DNA of 64,000 nucleotides. It comes from Anditalea andensis (GTDB taxonomy: Bacteria; Bacteroidota; Bacteroidia; Cytophagales; Cyclobacteriaceae). The stretch covers positions 390,054 to 454,053 of the forward strand of contig NZ_JMIH01000023.1 of NCBI RefSeq assembly GCF_000714815.1. The letters run 5' to 3'. How positions within the stretch are numbered: position 1 is the first letter of the stretch; every line of letters starts with the position of its first letter. The position numbers and the translations under genes are program-made. Below are positions 46,718 to 56,315 of the stretch, in pieces. The notes beneath the pieces were generated by a model. The model did not search any database. It was not told the origin of the DNA and saw only the letters and a list, made by a program, of their open reading frames with translations.

Positions 46718-48544
46718 ATGAAATTAAGACATCTGGGGATTATTATTTTTTTATTTTTCCTTTGCTTCCGCATCAGCTATGCTCAAACTCCTGATAAACC
46801 CAAACTAGTGGTAGGGATAATAGTAGATGGCATGAGGCATGAATATTTATATAAATACTATGATAGGTTTACCGAAGGAGGATTTAAGAGATTGATGAAT
46901 GATGGGTATATGATGTCAAATACCCACATCAATTATATTCCCACTTTGACAGCTCCAGGGCATGCATCTATCTACACCGGCGCCACTCCTTCAGTCCATG
47001 GGATTATCGCTAATGACTGGTTTGTAAAGCCCCTTGGAAAATCTATTTATAGCGCAGAAGACCAAAAGTATTCAAATGTAGGGGGAAGTGCCAGATACGG
47101 TCATATAAGCCCTCAAAACCTTAAATCAACCACCATAACGGATGAACTACGTCTGTCGACCAATAATCGATCCAAAGTAGTATCCATTTCTTTAAAGGAA
47201 AGGGGAGCAGTGTTTTCTGCTGGTCATTTGGGAAATGCACTCTGGATGGACGGCCAATCGGGAGAGTTTATGACCTCTACCTATTATATGGACACACTCC
47301 CTAGCTGGGTACATCATTTTAATTCCTTACAACTTACCCAAAGATATTTATCTCAAACCTGGAACACCCTTTACCCTATAGAAACATACATACAAAGTGT
47401 TGAAGACGCCTTTGAGTTTGAAGGTAAGTTCAAAGGACTAAAATCATCAAATTTCCCATATGACCTTTCTACTTTAAAAGAAAAGAATGGAGGAATGAAT
47501 ATGATCATGACTACCCCATTTGGCAATTCTTTGACCTTTGACATGGCCTATGCAGCTCTTGAGGGAGAAAATCTGGGTAAAGGCCAAGAAGTGGATTTTT
47601 TAGCCCTCAGCTTGTCAAGTACCGATTTCATAGGCCACAAATTTGGCCCCACTGCTGTAGAAACTGAAGACACCTATTTAAGGGTGGATCGAGATTTAGA
47701 AAATTTCTTACAATATATGGACATGCAATATGGAAAAAATGAATATTTGGTCTTTATGACCTCTGACCATGGCATGGCTGATTTGGTGGAATACCTGGGA
47801 AGCGAGCAGGTCCCTTCCGGTAGATTGAACAAGCAGATCATTATAGATGATATTACGACCTCGCTAAATGAAAAATTCGGTCTTCCCTTCAACGTTGAAA
47901 AAATGCTGTTGCTAGGTATTGTCATAACAGCTTGCTATATAGCATGCCTCTTTTATTTCCGGTACTCCCGTCCTTATTTGTTCCAAAAAAAGTATTTAGT
48001 TATACTATCATTTCTATATCTAGCAATAATGGCAATGATTCCCTATCAAGAATTTAAAGCTTATCGAAATCGATTAGGAGGTTGGGTTTCTGATTTCAGT
48101 AACGAGCAGTTTTATATTAATTCACGATTAGCTGATGAAAAAGGTATAGACATGAGTGAGATCCAAACTTATATTGCTAACCGAATGCTGCAATATGAAG
48201 GCGTAAAACATGCTTATACTGCCACTGATCTCAAACGACAAAATTATACGAATGGAAGTGCGAAGGATCTTCAACTGGGATTTAACCATAAATCCTCTGG
48301 TGATGTCATGCTGATATTAGAACCGGGATGGCTAAACATTGATTATTTAGGAACTACCCACAATACTGGATATAATTATAATACACATGTCCCTTTAATA
48401 TTCTTTGGCTGGAACATACCCCAGGGTCAAAGCATGGAGTATTGTACGATCACCAATTTGGCCCCAACATTATCTATGCTTTTAAACATAAGCCTTCCCG
48501 GAGGGGCTACAGGTCAGCCTATTATGTCATTATTTGACCAATAG
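46718..48544 (+). CDS. PafA-type phosphatase with internal two-helix membrane insertion (copy 2)
   Basis: The 608-residue paralog of copy 1 has a signal peptide ending near SYAQ. The catalytic residues are kept: VDGMRHEY, nucleophile in IPTLTAPGHASIYTG, and metal ligands in STDFIGHKFGP, MTSDHGMADL and GYNYNTHVP. Relative to copy 1 it carries about 60 extra residues (about 390-455) with two hydrophobic helices at about 396-414 and 427-444, inserted between ITTSLNEKFG and GGWVSDFSNEQ. The frame stays open, so this looks like a real membrane-anchored variant. It is the last gene of the GMC-Tat-HTTM run and ends before a strong terminator. Confidence 0.87.
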   Translation: MKLRHLGIIIFLFFLCFRISYAQTPDKPKLVVGIIVDGMRHEYLYKYYDRFTEGGFKRLMNDGYMMSNTHINYIPTLTAPGHASIYTGATPSVHGIIANDWFVKPLGKSIYSAEDQKYSNVGGSARYGHISPQNLKSTTITDELRLSTNNRSKVVSISLKERGAVFSAGHLGNALWMDGQSGEFMTSTYYMDTLPSWVHHFNSLQLTQRYLSQTWNTLYPIETYIQSVEDAFEFEGKFKGLKSSNFPYDLSTLKEKNGGMNMIMTTPFGNSLTFDMAYAALEGENLGKGQEVDFLALSLSSTDFIGHKFGPTAVETEDTYLRVDRDLENFLQYMDMQYGKNEYLVFMTSDHGMADLVEYLGSEQVPSGRLNKQIIIDDITTSLNEKFGLPFNVEKMLLLGIVITACYIACLFYFRYSRPYLFQKKYLVILSFLYLAIMAMIPYQEFKAYRNRLGGWVSDFSNEQFYINSRLADEKGIDMSEIQTYIANRMLQYEGVKHAYTATDLKRQNYTNGSAKDLQLGFNHKSSGDVMLILEPGWLNIDYLGTTHNTGYNYNTHVPLIFFGWNIPQGQSMEYCTITNLAPTLSMLLNISLPGGATGQPIMSLFDQ

Positions 48545-48683
48545 ATTTTCTAACAAAACAAAGTATTGAATTCTTATACATTAAATACCTACACCACAGG
48601 AATATTTGTAGAAAGGAAAGATCTCATGATATGGAATATCAATGGCTAAGAGCTTCTTTTGGTAATGGGAAATAATGTAGAAG

Positions 48684-48726
48684 ATTATCCTATACCCTTG
48701 AATTTCTTTCAAGGGTATAGGATAAT
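48684..48726. terminator. Bidirectional terminator between the second PafA-like gene and hmgA
   Basis: A perfect 19-base-pair stem (ATTATCCTATACCCTTGAA with its complement) and a five-base loop lie just beyond the hmgA stop and 140 bases after the phosphatase stop. Confidence 0.88.
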
Positions 48727-48727
48727 A

Positions 48728-49888
48728 TCATTCAGACCAGCTTTTGGGATAATTTTCATCTACATATTCCAATGCCGCAGTAGTAACGTACAGAGAGTTA
48801 AACGTATCCAGCATGACTGCATATTCCTCCGTTTTTTCAGCACCAAGGCTTTTTTCGACTGTTCCCGGATGAGGGCCATGAGGCAGCCCACCCATATGGA
48901 GCGTAAATGAACCCCTATCTATTCCTTTCCTACTCATAAACTCCCCTTCTGCATAATATAGGACTTCATCAGAGTCGATATTGCTGTGGTTATAGGGAGC
49001 CGGGATGGAGAGCGGATGATAATCAAATAGTCTGGGCACAAAGGAACAGATTACAAATCCACCTGCCTGGAAAGTCTGATGCACCGGCGGCGGCTGGTGG
49101 ATACGCCCGGTAATGGGTTCAAAATCATGTATTGAAAGGGTATAAGGGTAAAGATACCCATCCCATCCTACTATATCACACGGGCTATGGCCATATGTAT
49201 ACTGGTGAAGCATATCCTGCTTTTTAATCTGTACCAGATAATCCCCTTTCTTCTCCTCCAGATGTATATCAGTCGGAGGATGGATATCTCTTTCACTGTA
49301 TGGAGAATGTTCCAACAGCTGTCCCACTTCATTTCTATACCTTTTTACTGTTTCAATAGGCCCCTTGGATTCTATTACTAATAAGCGAAGGGGCCCAAAA
49401 TTCCATTCGAACCTATATATAGTAGTCCTTGGGATGACTATATAATCCCCTTTTGTCACATTTAATTTCCCAAACTGGGAGTACATGACCCCCACTCCAT
49501 CATGGACATAGATCAGTTCATCACCATCAGCGTTCTTAAAGAAATAATTCATCTTCCTCTCTTCGGGCACACAGATGCCCATCATGACATCATTGTTTTT
49601 AAGCAAAATTTTCCGTGCGCCAAGGTAATCTTTACCTGTATTAGTAATGGTAGAGGTATTAAGATGGGTTTGTTTTAGGCCATAACCTTCAGCTATATCC
49701 CACTTATAGGGAATAGGCTCACCTATAGATTTAATATTATTAGGATTATTTATATGGTATAAATTGGAGTAGATTCCGGAAAATCCTTTGGAACTTACCA
49801 GCTCTTCCTTATAAAGACTGTCGTCCGGCTGTCTGAACTGTATATGTCGCTTGGGTGGGATCTTCCCTAACCTGTGGTAGTAGGCCAT
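48728..49888 (-). CDS. hmgA: Homogentisate 1,2-dioxygenase
   Basis: HmgA opens the ring of homogentisate in tyrosine catabolism. The 386-residue product matches the family end to end: GSPCDIVGWDGYLYPYTLSIHDF, PVHQTFQAGGFVICSFVPRLFDYHP, AIPAPYNHSNID (as SIPAPYNHSNIDSDEVLYYAEGEF with His and Glu iron ligands) and SFTLHMGGLPHGPHPG (His iron ligand). It is somewhat shorter than the eukaryotic enzyme but typical for Bacteroidota. No other tyrosine-degradation gene is adjacent. It is divergent from htpG. Confidence 0.95.
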   Translation of the reverse strand: MAYYHRLGKIPPKRHIQFRQPDDSLYKEELVSSKGFSGIYSNLYHINNPNNIKSIGEPIPYKWDIAEGYGLKQTHLNTSTITNTGKDYLGARKILLKNNDVMMGICVPEERKMNYFFKNADGDELIYVHDGVGVMYSQFGKLNVTKGDYIVIPRTTIYRFEWNFGPLRLLVIESKGPIETVKRYRNEVGQLLEHSPYSERDIHPPTDIHLEEKKGDYLVQIKKQDMLHQYTYGHSPCDIVGWDGYLYPYTLSIHDFEPITGRIHQPPPVHQTFQAGGFVICSFVPRLFDYHPLSIPAPYNHSNIDSDEVLYYAEGEFMSRKGIDRGSFTLHMGGLPHGPHPGTVEKSLGAEKTEEYAVMLDTFNSLYVTTAALEYVDENYPKSWSE

Positions 49889-50107
49889 AGTGATGGATTT
49901 TTATGTTTACCTTAAATTTAGATATATTCTTCCAATTATTAAATGGATGATTTAGGATTTTTAAATTCTTATATTGGATTTAATCATAATATCAAAAATC
50001 TCCATCCTTAAATCCAACTGCCATTTTGACATCAAAAATCCTTTGGAACAGCCCTTGTTAATCTATTTAAGTCAATATTGTAAAACAATTAAAACTATAC
50101 TATAGCC

Positions 50108-51991
50108 ATGCAGGAAAAAGGTACCATCTCGATACATACCGAGAATATTTTCCCGATTATCAAGAAATTTTTATATTCTGACAATGAAATCTTCCTAAGG
50201 GAACTGGTGTCCAACTCGGTGGATGCCACCCAAAAGATGAAGCGGTTAGCGACATTAGGTCAGTATACCGGCGACCTGGGTGACACTACGGTAGAGGTAA
50301 GTTTTGATAAAGAGAAAAAAACCATCACCATTTCTGACAGAGGACTGGGGATGACCGCAGAAGAAATCAAAAAATACATCAACCAGATCGCTTTTTCGGG
50401 AGCTGCTGAATTTGTAGAGAAATTCAAGGATGCCAAAGATGCCAATGAGATCATCGGTAAGTTCGGTCTCGGCTTTTATTCTGCCTTTATGGTGGCCCAT
50501 ACCGTGGAAATCAATTCGCTCTCGTATCAGGAAGGCGCTGAATCTGCCAAATGGATCTGTGACGGAAGTACCCAGTTTGAAATTTCAGAAGGTACGCGCA
50601 CAGAGAGGGGAACTGAAGTTATCCTTCACATCAATGAAGAATCCGAAGAGTTTTTAGATAAGTGGAAACTTCAGGGCATCCTAGATAAATACTGTAAATT
50701 TTTACCTGTTCCGATTAAATTTGGAACCAAAACAGACAGTGTAGAAGACGGGAAAGATGAAGAAGGCAAGACCAAATACAAGTCTGTAGAATCTGACAAC
50801 ATCATCAACACCACCTCTCCCATCTGGACGAAGTCTCCAAACGAATTAACTGATGAGGATTACTTATCTTTCTATAAGGAACTTTACCCTATGAGCGAAG
50901 ATCCTCTTTTCTGGATCCACTTGAATGTAGACTATCCATTTAACCTAACGGGGGTGCTATATTTCCCTAAGGTGAAGAATGAATTTGAACTTCAGAAGAA
51001 TAAAATCAAACTTTTCAGCCGTCAGGTATTCATCACAGATGAGGTAAAAGATATCGTTCCTGAATTCCTGATGCTCCTACACGGTGTGATCGACTCTCCG
51101 GATATCCCGTTAAACGTATCCAGAAGTTTCCTTCAGGCAGACAGCAATGTGAAGAAGATCAACAACTACATCACTAAAAAAGTAGCAGATAAGTTGGGTG
51201 AGCTTTACAAGAAGGACAGAAAAGGCTATGAAGAAAAGTGGAACGACATCGGTCTTTTCGTAAAATACGGTATGATCAGTGAAGATAAGTTTTACGAAAA
51301 AGGTAAAGACTTTGCTTTAGTTAAAAATACCAGAGGGGAATTCTTTACTATCGAGGAGTATAAAGAGAAGGTAAAGCCAACACAAACTGATAAGGACGAG
51401 CAGACCATCTTCCTTTATGCCACAGATACAGATAAGCAGGATTCCTTCATCCAGTCAGCCAATAAGAAGGATTATGATGTGCTGGTAATGGACAGTCCTA
51501 TTGACAGCCACTTCATCCAGCAGCTGGAGCAAAAGCTTGAAAAGACTAGTCTTAAAAGAGTGGATGCAGATGTAGCGGATAAGCTGATCAATAAAGAAGA
51601 GAGTTTTGCCAATGTATTGACCGAAGAACAAAGCACCAAAGTGAAAGAGGTCTTTGAAAAGGCTTTAGACAATAAAAGCTTCTCTGTGGAAGTAGAGGGA
51701 CTGAACCCAGATGAGCTTCCGGTGACCATTACCATGGAGGAATTCATGAGAAGAATGAAGGACATGGCACAGACCGGCGGAGGCATGGGCTTCTACGGAC
51801 AGCTTCCTGATCACTACAAAGTAGCCATCAACGGAAACCATAAAGTAGTGGACAAGATCCTCAAAGCAGAAAACGAAGAAGATCAGACCCGACTTGCCAA
51901 GCAGGCAGTAGATCTGGCCATGCTTTCTCAGGGCATGCTGAAAGGTAAAGACTTGACCGAATTCGTGAGAAGAAGTGTAGAGATGATTTAA
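50108..51991 (+). CDS. htpG: Chaperone HtpG (Hsp90)
   Basis: This is the bacterial Hsp90, an ATP-dependent chaperone. The 627-residue product has the GHKL ATP site (RELVSNSVDATQKMK, DRGLGMTAEEI, GKFGLGFYSAFMVA), the middle domain with the catalytic Arg loop (LNVSRSFLQAD) and the C-terminal dimerisation domain. A charged segment around residue 215 (SVEDGKDEEGKTKYKS) lengthens the N/middle linker. Codon use is clean and a terminator follows. Confidence 0.97.
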   Translation: MQEKGTISIHTENIFPIIKKFLYSDNEIFLRELVSNSVDATQKMKRLATLGQYTGDLGDTTVEVSFDKEKKTITISDRGLGMTAEEIKKYINQIAFSGAAEFVEKFKDAKDANEIIGKFGLGFYSAFMVAHTVEINSLSYQEGAESAKWICDGSTQFEISEGTRTERGTEVILHINEESEEFLDKWKLQGILDKYCKFLPVPIKFGTKTDSVEDGKDEEGKTKYKSVESDNIINTTSPIWTKSPNELTDEDYLSFYKELYPMSEDPLFWIHLNVDYPFNLTGVLYFPKVKNEFELQKNKIKLFSRQVFITDEVKDIVPEFLMLLHGVIDSPDIPLNVSRSFLQADSNVKKINNYITKKVADKLGELYKKDRKGYEEKWNDIGLFVKYGMISEDKFYEKGKDFALVKNTRGEFFTIEEYKEKVKPTQTDKDEQTIFLYATDTDKQDSFIQSANKKDYDVLVMDSPIDSHFIQQLEQKLEKTSLKRVDADVADKLINKEESFANVLTEEQSTKVKEVFEKALDNKSFSVEVEGLNPDELPVTITMEEFMRRMKDMAQTGGGMGFYGQLPDHYKVAINGNHKVVDKILKAENEEDQTRLAKQAVDLAMLSQGMLKGKDLTEFVRRSVEMI

Positions 51992-52010
51992 TCATATCTG
52001 CTATTGAAAA

Positions 52011-52041
52011 AAAGCCCCACCAAATGATGGGGCTTTTTTTT
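52011..52041 (+). terminator. Intrinsic terminator after htpG
   Basis: A 9-base-pair stem (AAAGCCCCA with its complement) is followed by eight T, 20 bases after the htpG stop. Confidence 0.9.
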
Positions 52042-52059
52042 AATCAACCATTAAGGAAG

Positions 52060-53347
52060 AAAAGATCATCTTGATTTAAGCCACAGGTTTGGATAAGGCA
52101 ATTTACCACTGCTGTCATCTCAATTTGCCTTCGATATCGACCGCTGTTTTTATATTTAAAAATACGCTACTGCATTATTTAGCCTTAAAACAACCGGCAG
52201 ACAGCATCAGCATGACAAGCAAGAAAAAGGCTTTGGCAAAAACAACTTAGCGGTGATGTCATCCAGGGAATTTTTGGGATCATTAAAATGAAGCCTTGAA
52301 GCTTAAATTAACCAAGATAGTATCCCGAAAATCAGGATTTGTATAAATCCCCAACGATAAAATGCACCGATACCCAATCCCTGATATCCAAATCCGGATT
52401 TATATTTGATTAGGTTTTGGATCTCCATACACGCCTCTAAATAACCCTTTTCCATCGTTTTAAACCCGATATTATGCGCAATGGAGCCATTACGCAAATT
52501 ACCATTGGCAAAACTTTGATTCAGGCTAAGCTGCGGAGTAAAGTGGATTCCATTGGATTTGTATTCAAATAATGGCCCGGTAAGATGTGAATAGGTCAGG
52601 TTTAGCGCCCTATCTGAAAATAATTCATATAGTCGCATGGTCTGTAAATAACCTGGCAAGGTAATGTATAGGTCTCTTTGTTTGGGCCTAATGCCGTAAC
52701 CGGTATGCATATAGGAAAGCGGAAAGCGAAGATCTGGATGTATAAAAAGCAATAGGACAGGTAATCAAAATATACAATGAACTTATGCCCCAAAAACACA
52801 ACACTACCCCCACTTTAACCCTACCCTGATAGTTGGTCATTAATGCCCTCTCAGCGTTATAGCAAAAATTACTTGGTACTGATTTAACCCCCAAATAAGT
52901 GTAAAGCCTCAACTCTCGATCAAGTACCAGTTCCATATTCGATCCTGTGGAGAAAAAAAAATCATCTACAAACCCATCGAGTACCTCTCGACCTTCAAAG
53001 GAGACCAGCAGGACTTTAATATTGTCAAACTTATTAATGCTGTTTTTTTAAAGTCTTAAGTTCTATTCTACACCAATCAGGCAGAATTAAAATACATAAT
53101 TAACAAAGGACTCCCCAGGGCGAAGTCATGAATATCAGTTTCCTGGCCTCCTATAGATAGTAAGCCATACTTGGAACAGTTTGAATTTATTCCTCTATTA
53201 AAGTAATATAAATTGTTTTTTGCTAGTATTTCCAGCCTAGAAAAAGTGTACTCAAAGGGTCGGGTATCTTAGTGGAAAGCCATACGTTTGGAAAAGAATA
53301 CCTTCCTTCAAGTTATTAGGAATATACAGAATCAGCTAAATCAGAAA
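52060..53347. other. Decayed, gene-poor region between htpG and the HMA-AraC gene
   Basis: There is no intact gene in 1.3 kb. The minus strand holds a broken outer-membrane protein gene (listed separately). Further upstream fragments, such as the frame reading FDNIKVLLVSFEGREVLDGF near 53030, end at stops or shift frame. The remainder is AT-rich and unassigned. Confidence 0.5.
52303..52940 (-). pseudogene. Remnant of a DUF5686-like outer-membrane protein gene
   Basis: The longest open piece (52303-52752, minus) encodes the C-terminal part of a barrel protein. QTMRLYELFSDRALNLTYSH, GFKTMEKGYLEACMEIQNL and GIGAFYRWG correspond to conserved parts of the C-terminus of DUF5686/carboxypeptidase-like proteins as I know them. 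The frames just upstream are short and out of phase with each other, and no signal peptide or start region is present. It is therefore a truncated, frameshifted remnant. The family call is from memory of the pattern. Confidence 0.55.
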
Positions 53348-53908
53348 TTAAACTTTATCTAGCCCAATCCGTGGCTTATCCTTCAGTTTCTTGTATTCCG
53401 ATGGCGTCATCCCCGTCACTTTTTTAAACTGGGTAGAAAGATGCTGCACACTGCTGTATCCGAGCTTCCAGGCCATCTCACTCAAGGTAAGTTCACGGTA
53501 AAAAAGTAATTCTTTTGCCTTTTCTATTTTCAGGTGGATGAAATACTTTTCTAACGTTATGCCTTCCATGCTGCTAAACAGCGTAGTCAGACGGCTATAG
53601 TCTTCCCGCAGCTTATCTGCTATATAGGATGTCAGGTTAATACCGGCATGCATTTCATTTTGGAGCAGTTCATTGAGCAGATTTTTTACGCTTTCTATCT
53701 TTTGAATGTCTTTGTCTAAGAGGATTTCAAATCCCAGTGGTATCAGATGCTTGTCTAAATCAGCTATTTCAGTAGCCGATAGCGGTTTGAGTATAGTAAC
53801 TTTTCCAAGTTCTACTTTTTCATATACCAAACTTTGCTTTTCCAAAGCATTTTTAACCGCCATAATACAGCGTGGACAAACCATGTTTTTTATAAAAATC
53901 TCTGCCAT
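53348..53908 (-). CDS. HMA-domain / AraC-type regulator fusion
   Basis: The 186-residue product joins an N-terminal heavy-metal-associated-like domain (about 1-70) to an AraC-type DNA-binding domain (about 85-180). The N-terminal domain has the metal-binding motif MVCPRC (Cys11, Cys14), and the AraC domain has LTLSEMAWKLGYSSVQHLSTQF and FKKVTGMTPSEYKK. This suggests a regulator that senses a soft metal such as copper directly, which is inference. It lies upstream of the decayed region, so its former target may be lost. It is divergent from the 2-oxoacid dehydrogenase gene. Confidence 0.85.
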   Translation of the reverse strand: MAEIFIKNMVCPRCIMAVKNALEKQSLVYEKVELGKVTILKPLSATEIADLDKHLIPLGFEILLDKDIQKIESVKNLLNELLQNEMHAGINLTSYIADKLREDYSRLTTLFSSMEGITLEKYFIHLKIEKAKELLFYRELTLSEMAWKLGYSSVQHLSTQFKKVTGMTPSEYKKLKDKPRIGLDKV

Positions 53909-54016
53909 TCCTTTTAACTACTGTTTGATACCGGATAGTTCTCCAACATTTTAAATGATCTATAAATTTTATTTCAGTTTAACATAGGTTTGCTTTGCTC
54001 TAAATGAAACATTAAT

Positions 54017-56047
54017 TTGGAGAGATTATTAAAAGATAACCCAATGGCCTACGATGCTTTATCCCCCGTTATGAATTTTGACCGGAAGGACTATACTGAT
54101 AAAACCCTGATCCAATTATACGAATCGCTTTTAATGCCAAGAAGGATCGAAGAAAAAATGCTGATCCTGCTCCGGCAGGGTAAAATCTCCAAATGGTTTA
54201 GCGGCTGGGGACAGGAAGCGATCTCAATAGGTGCTGTCAATGCCCTGGACCCAAAGGAGTATATCCTGCCCATGCACCGCAATCTAGGTGTTTTTACGGG
54301 AAGGAAGTTACCATTGGCTAGACTCTTCGCACAGTTTCAGGGAAAAACATCCGGTTTTACCAAAGGTCGTGACCGCTCCTTTCACTTCGGTACCAACGAG
54401 TATAAAATAATAGGGATGATATCCCATCTCGGTCCCCAGCTGGCTATAGCCGACGGGATAGCTTTGGCAAACAAGCTATCCAATGAGCAACATGTGACTC
54501 TAGTATTCAGTGGTGATGGTGCCAGTTCGGAAGGAGACTTTCATGAGGGACTTAATGTAGCAGCAGTATGGCAGCTGCCTGTAATCTTTATGATCGAGCA
54601 CAACGGCTATGGTTTATCCACCCCGAGCGAAGAGCAATACAGGTTCAAAAATTTTATCGACAAAGGTCCAGGCTATGGTATGGAGACCGTAAAGATTGAC
54701 GGTAACAATGTCCTAGAAGTTTATGATACAGTAAAGTGTCTGGCAGAAGACATCCGTCACAATCCAAGGCCGGTCTTGGTGGAAGCAATGACCTTCAGGA
54801 TGCGCGGACATGAGGAAGCTTCTGGGACCAAATATGTCCCCCCTCACCTTTTTGACCTCTGGACCCAAAGAGATCCTGTGACCAATTATGAAAAATACCT
54901 CATAGATGAAGGCATCCTTTCCCCTCAGAAATGGGAGGAGATCGATTGTCGAATAAAATCCCACATCAATGATGGACTGGAGATCGCCTTTGCCGAGGAA
55001 CTCCCATTGCCCCATACTGAAGCGGAGCTTATTGATCTGTACCACCCATTTCAGCAAAAAACCATATATCCAAAAACAGAAAAGCAGACCGAAAAAAGAT
55101 TTGTAGATGCCATCAGCGACAGTCTACGTCAGAGTATGGAAAAATATCCTGAATTGGTGCTCATGGGTCAGGACATAGGTGCTTATGGCGGTGTCTTTAA
55201 AGTCACAGACGGTTTTGTAGACCAATTTGGGAACCAGAGGGTCAGAAATACACCTCTCTGTGAAAGTGCCATCATCGGTACCGCGCTGGGTTTATCTATA
55301 AAAGGTTTTAAAGCTATGGTGGAAATGCAGTTTGCCGATTTCGTCACCTGTGGATTTAACCAGATCGTAAATAACCTTGCAAAAAGCCATTACAGATGGG
55401 GACAAAATGTCGATGTGGTCATCCGGATGCCCACAGGTGCTGGGGTTGCCGCCGGCCCATTTCATTCCCAGTCCAATGAAGCATGGTTTTTCCATACGCC
55501 AGGATTAAAAATCGTCTACCCGTCCAATCCTTATGATGCTAAAGGCCTGCTAAATGCCGCTATAGAAGACCCGAATCCCTATCTTTTTTTTGAACATAAA
55601 GTGATGTACAGGTCAATAAGTGAAATTATACCGGATGATTATTATACTGTAGAAGTAGGTAAGGCAAAACTGATTAGAGAAGGCGGGCAGCTGAGCATCG
55701 TCACTTATGGTATGGGCGTACACTGGGCAAGGAAAGCAGTGGAAGAGATGGAAGTAGATGCTGATATAGTAGACCTCCGGACTCTACTCCCTTGGGATAA
55801 AGACACAGTAGCGGGGACTGTTAAAAAAACAGGTAAGGTAATTATCCTGCATGAAGATTGTCTTACAGGTGGTATAGGTGCAGAGATTTCGGCTTGGATA
55901 AGTGAGCACTGTTTTGAACACCTCGATGCACCGGTGATGAGAGAAGGAAGCCTGGACACTCCTATACCCTTCTCTTCTAGTTTAGAGAAAAACTTTCTTC
56001 CTGAAGGAAGACTTAAAGATAAATTAAAAAATTTACTAGATTTTTAA
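54017..56047 (+). CDS. Fused alpha/beta E1 subunit of a 2-oxoacid dehydrogenase
   Basis: This is the thiamine-diphosphate E1 component of a branched-chain 2-oxoacid or related dehydrogenase, with both subunits in one 676-residue chain. The alpha half (about 1-340) has the TPP motif GDGASSEGDFHEG and the MRGHEEASG loop. The beta half (about 355-676) has LMGQDIGAYGGVFKVTDG, FADFVTCGFNQIVNNLA and the C-terminal EDCLTGGIGAEISAW. The start is a TTG at 54017; an ATG at 54044 is the alternative. No E2 or E3 gene is adjacent. The fused form is common in Bacteroidota. Confidence 0.92.
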   Translation: MERLLKDNPMAYDALSPVMNFDRKDYTDKTLIQLYESLLMPRRIEEKMLILLRQGKISKWFSGWGQEAISIGAVNALDPKEYILPMHRNLGVFTGRKLPLARLFAQFQGKTSGFTKGRDRSFHFGTNEYKIIGMISHLGPQLAIADGIALANKLSNEQHVTLVFSGDGASSEGDFHEGLNVAAVWQLPVIFMIEHNGYGLSTPSEEQYRFKNFIDKGPGYGMETVKIDGNNVLEVYDTVKCLAEDIRHNPRPVLVEAMTFRMRGHEEASGTKYVPPHLFDLWTQRDPVTNYEKYLIDEGILSPQKWEEIDCRIKSHINDGLEIAFAEELPLPHTEAELIDLYHPFQQKTIYPKTEKQTEKRFVDAISDSLRQSMEKYPELVLMGQDIGAYGGVFKVTDGFVDQFGNQRVRNTPLCESAIIGTALGLSIKGFKAMVEMQFADFVTCGFNQIVNNLAKSHYRWGQNVDVVIRMPTGAGVAAGPFHSQSNEAWFFHTPGLKIVYPSNPYDAKGLLNAAIEDPNPYLFFEHKVMYRSISEIIPDDYYTVEVGKAKLIREGGQLSIVTYGMGVHWARKAVEEMEVDADIVDLRTLLPWDKDTVAGTVKKTGKVIILHEDCLTGGIGAEISAWISEHCFEHLDAPVMREGSLDTPIPFSSSLEKNFLPEGRLKDKLKNLLDF

Positions 56048-56315
56048 TATCCAGATAAAGTAAAATAAACCTTTTACTAGCATTTAATAACTTTTTAAAG
56101 TCAATATAAGTGAAATATATTCTGTATCCGTAAACTCATTCCCATGCAAGTAACTTTTTTTATTTATTGGCATAAAGATTGGTTCCATCGCTTTTAGTAT
56201 ATAAAATAAACAATTACAAATACATTAAATCGAGCGTCGCGAAAATGATTGCCCATCGAGATAATCTTCAAGTATGCTTGATTGTATGTAAACTTTAAAA
56301 ACAAATTATAACCAC

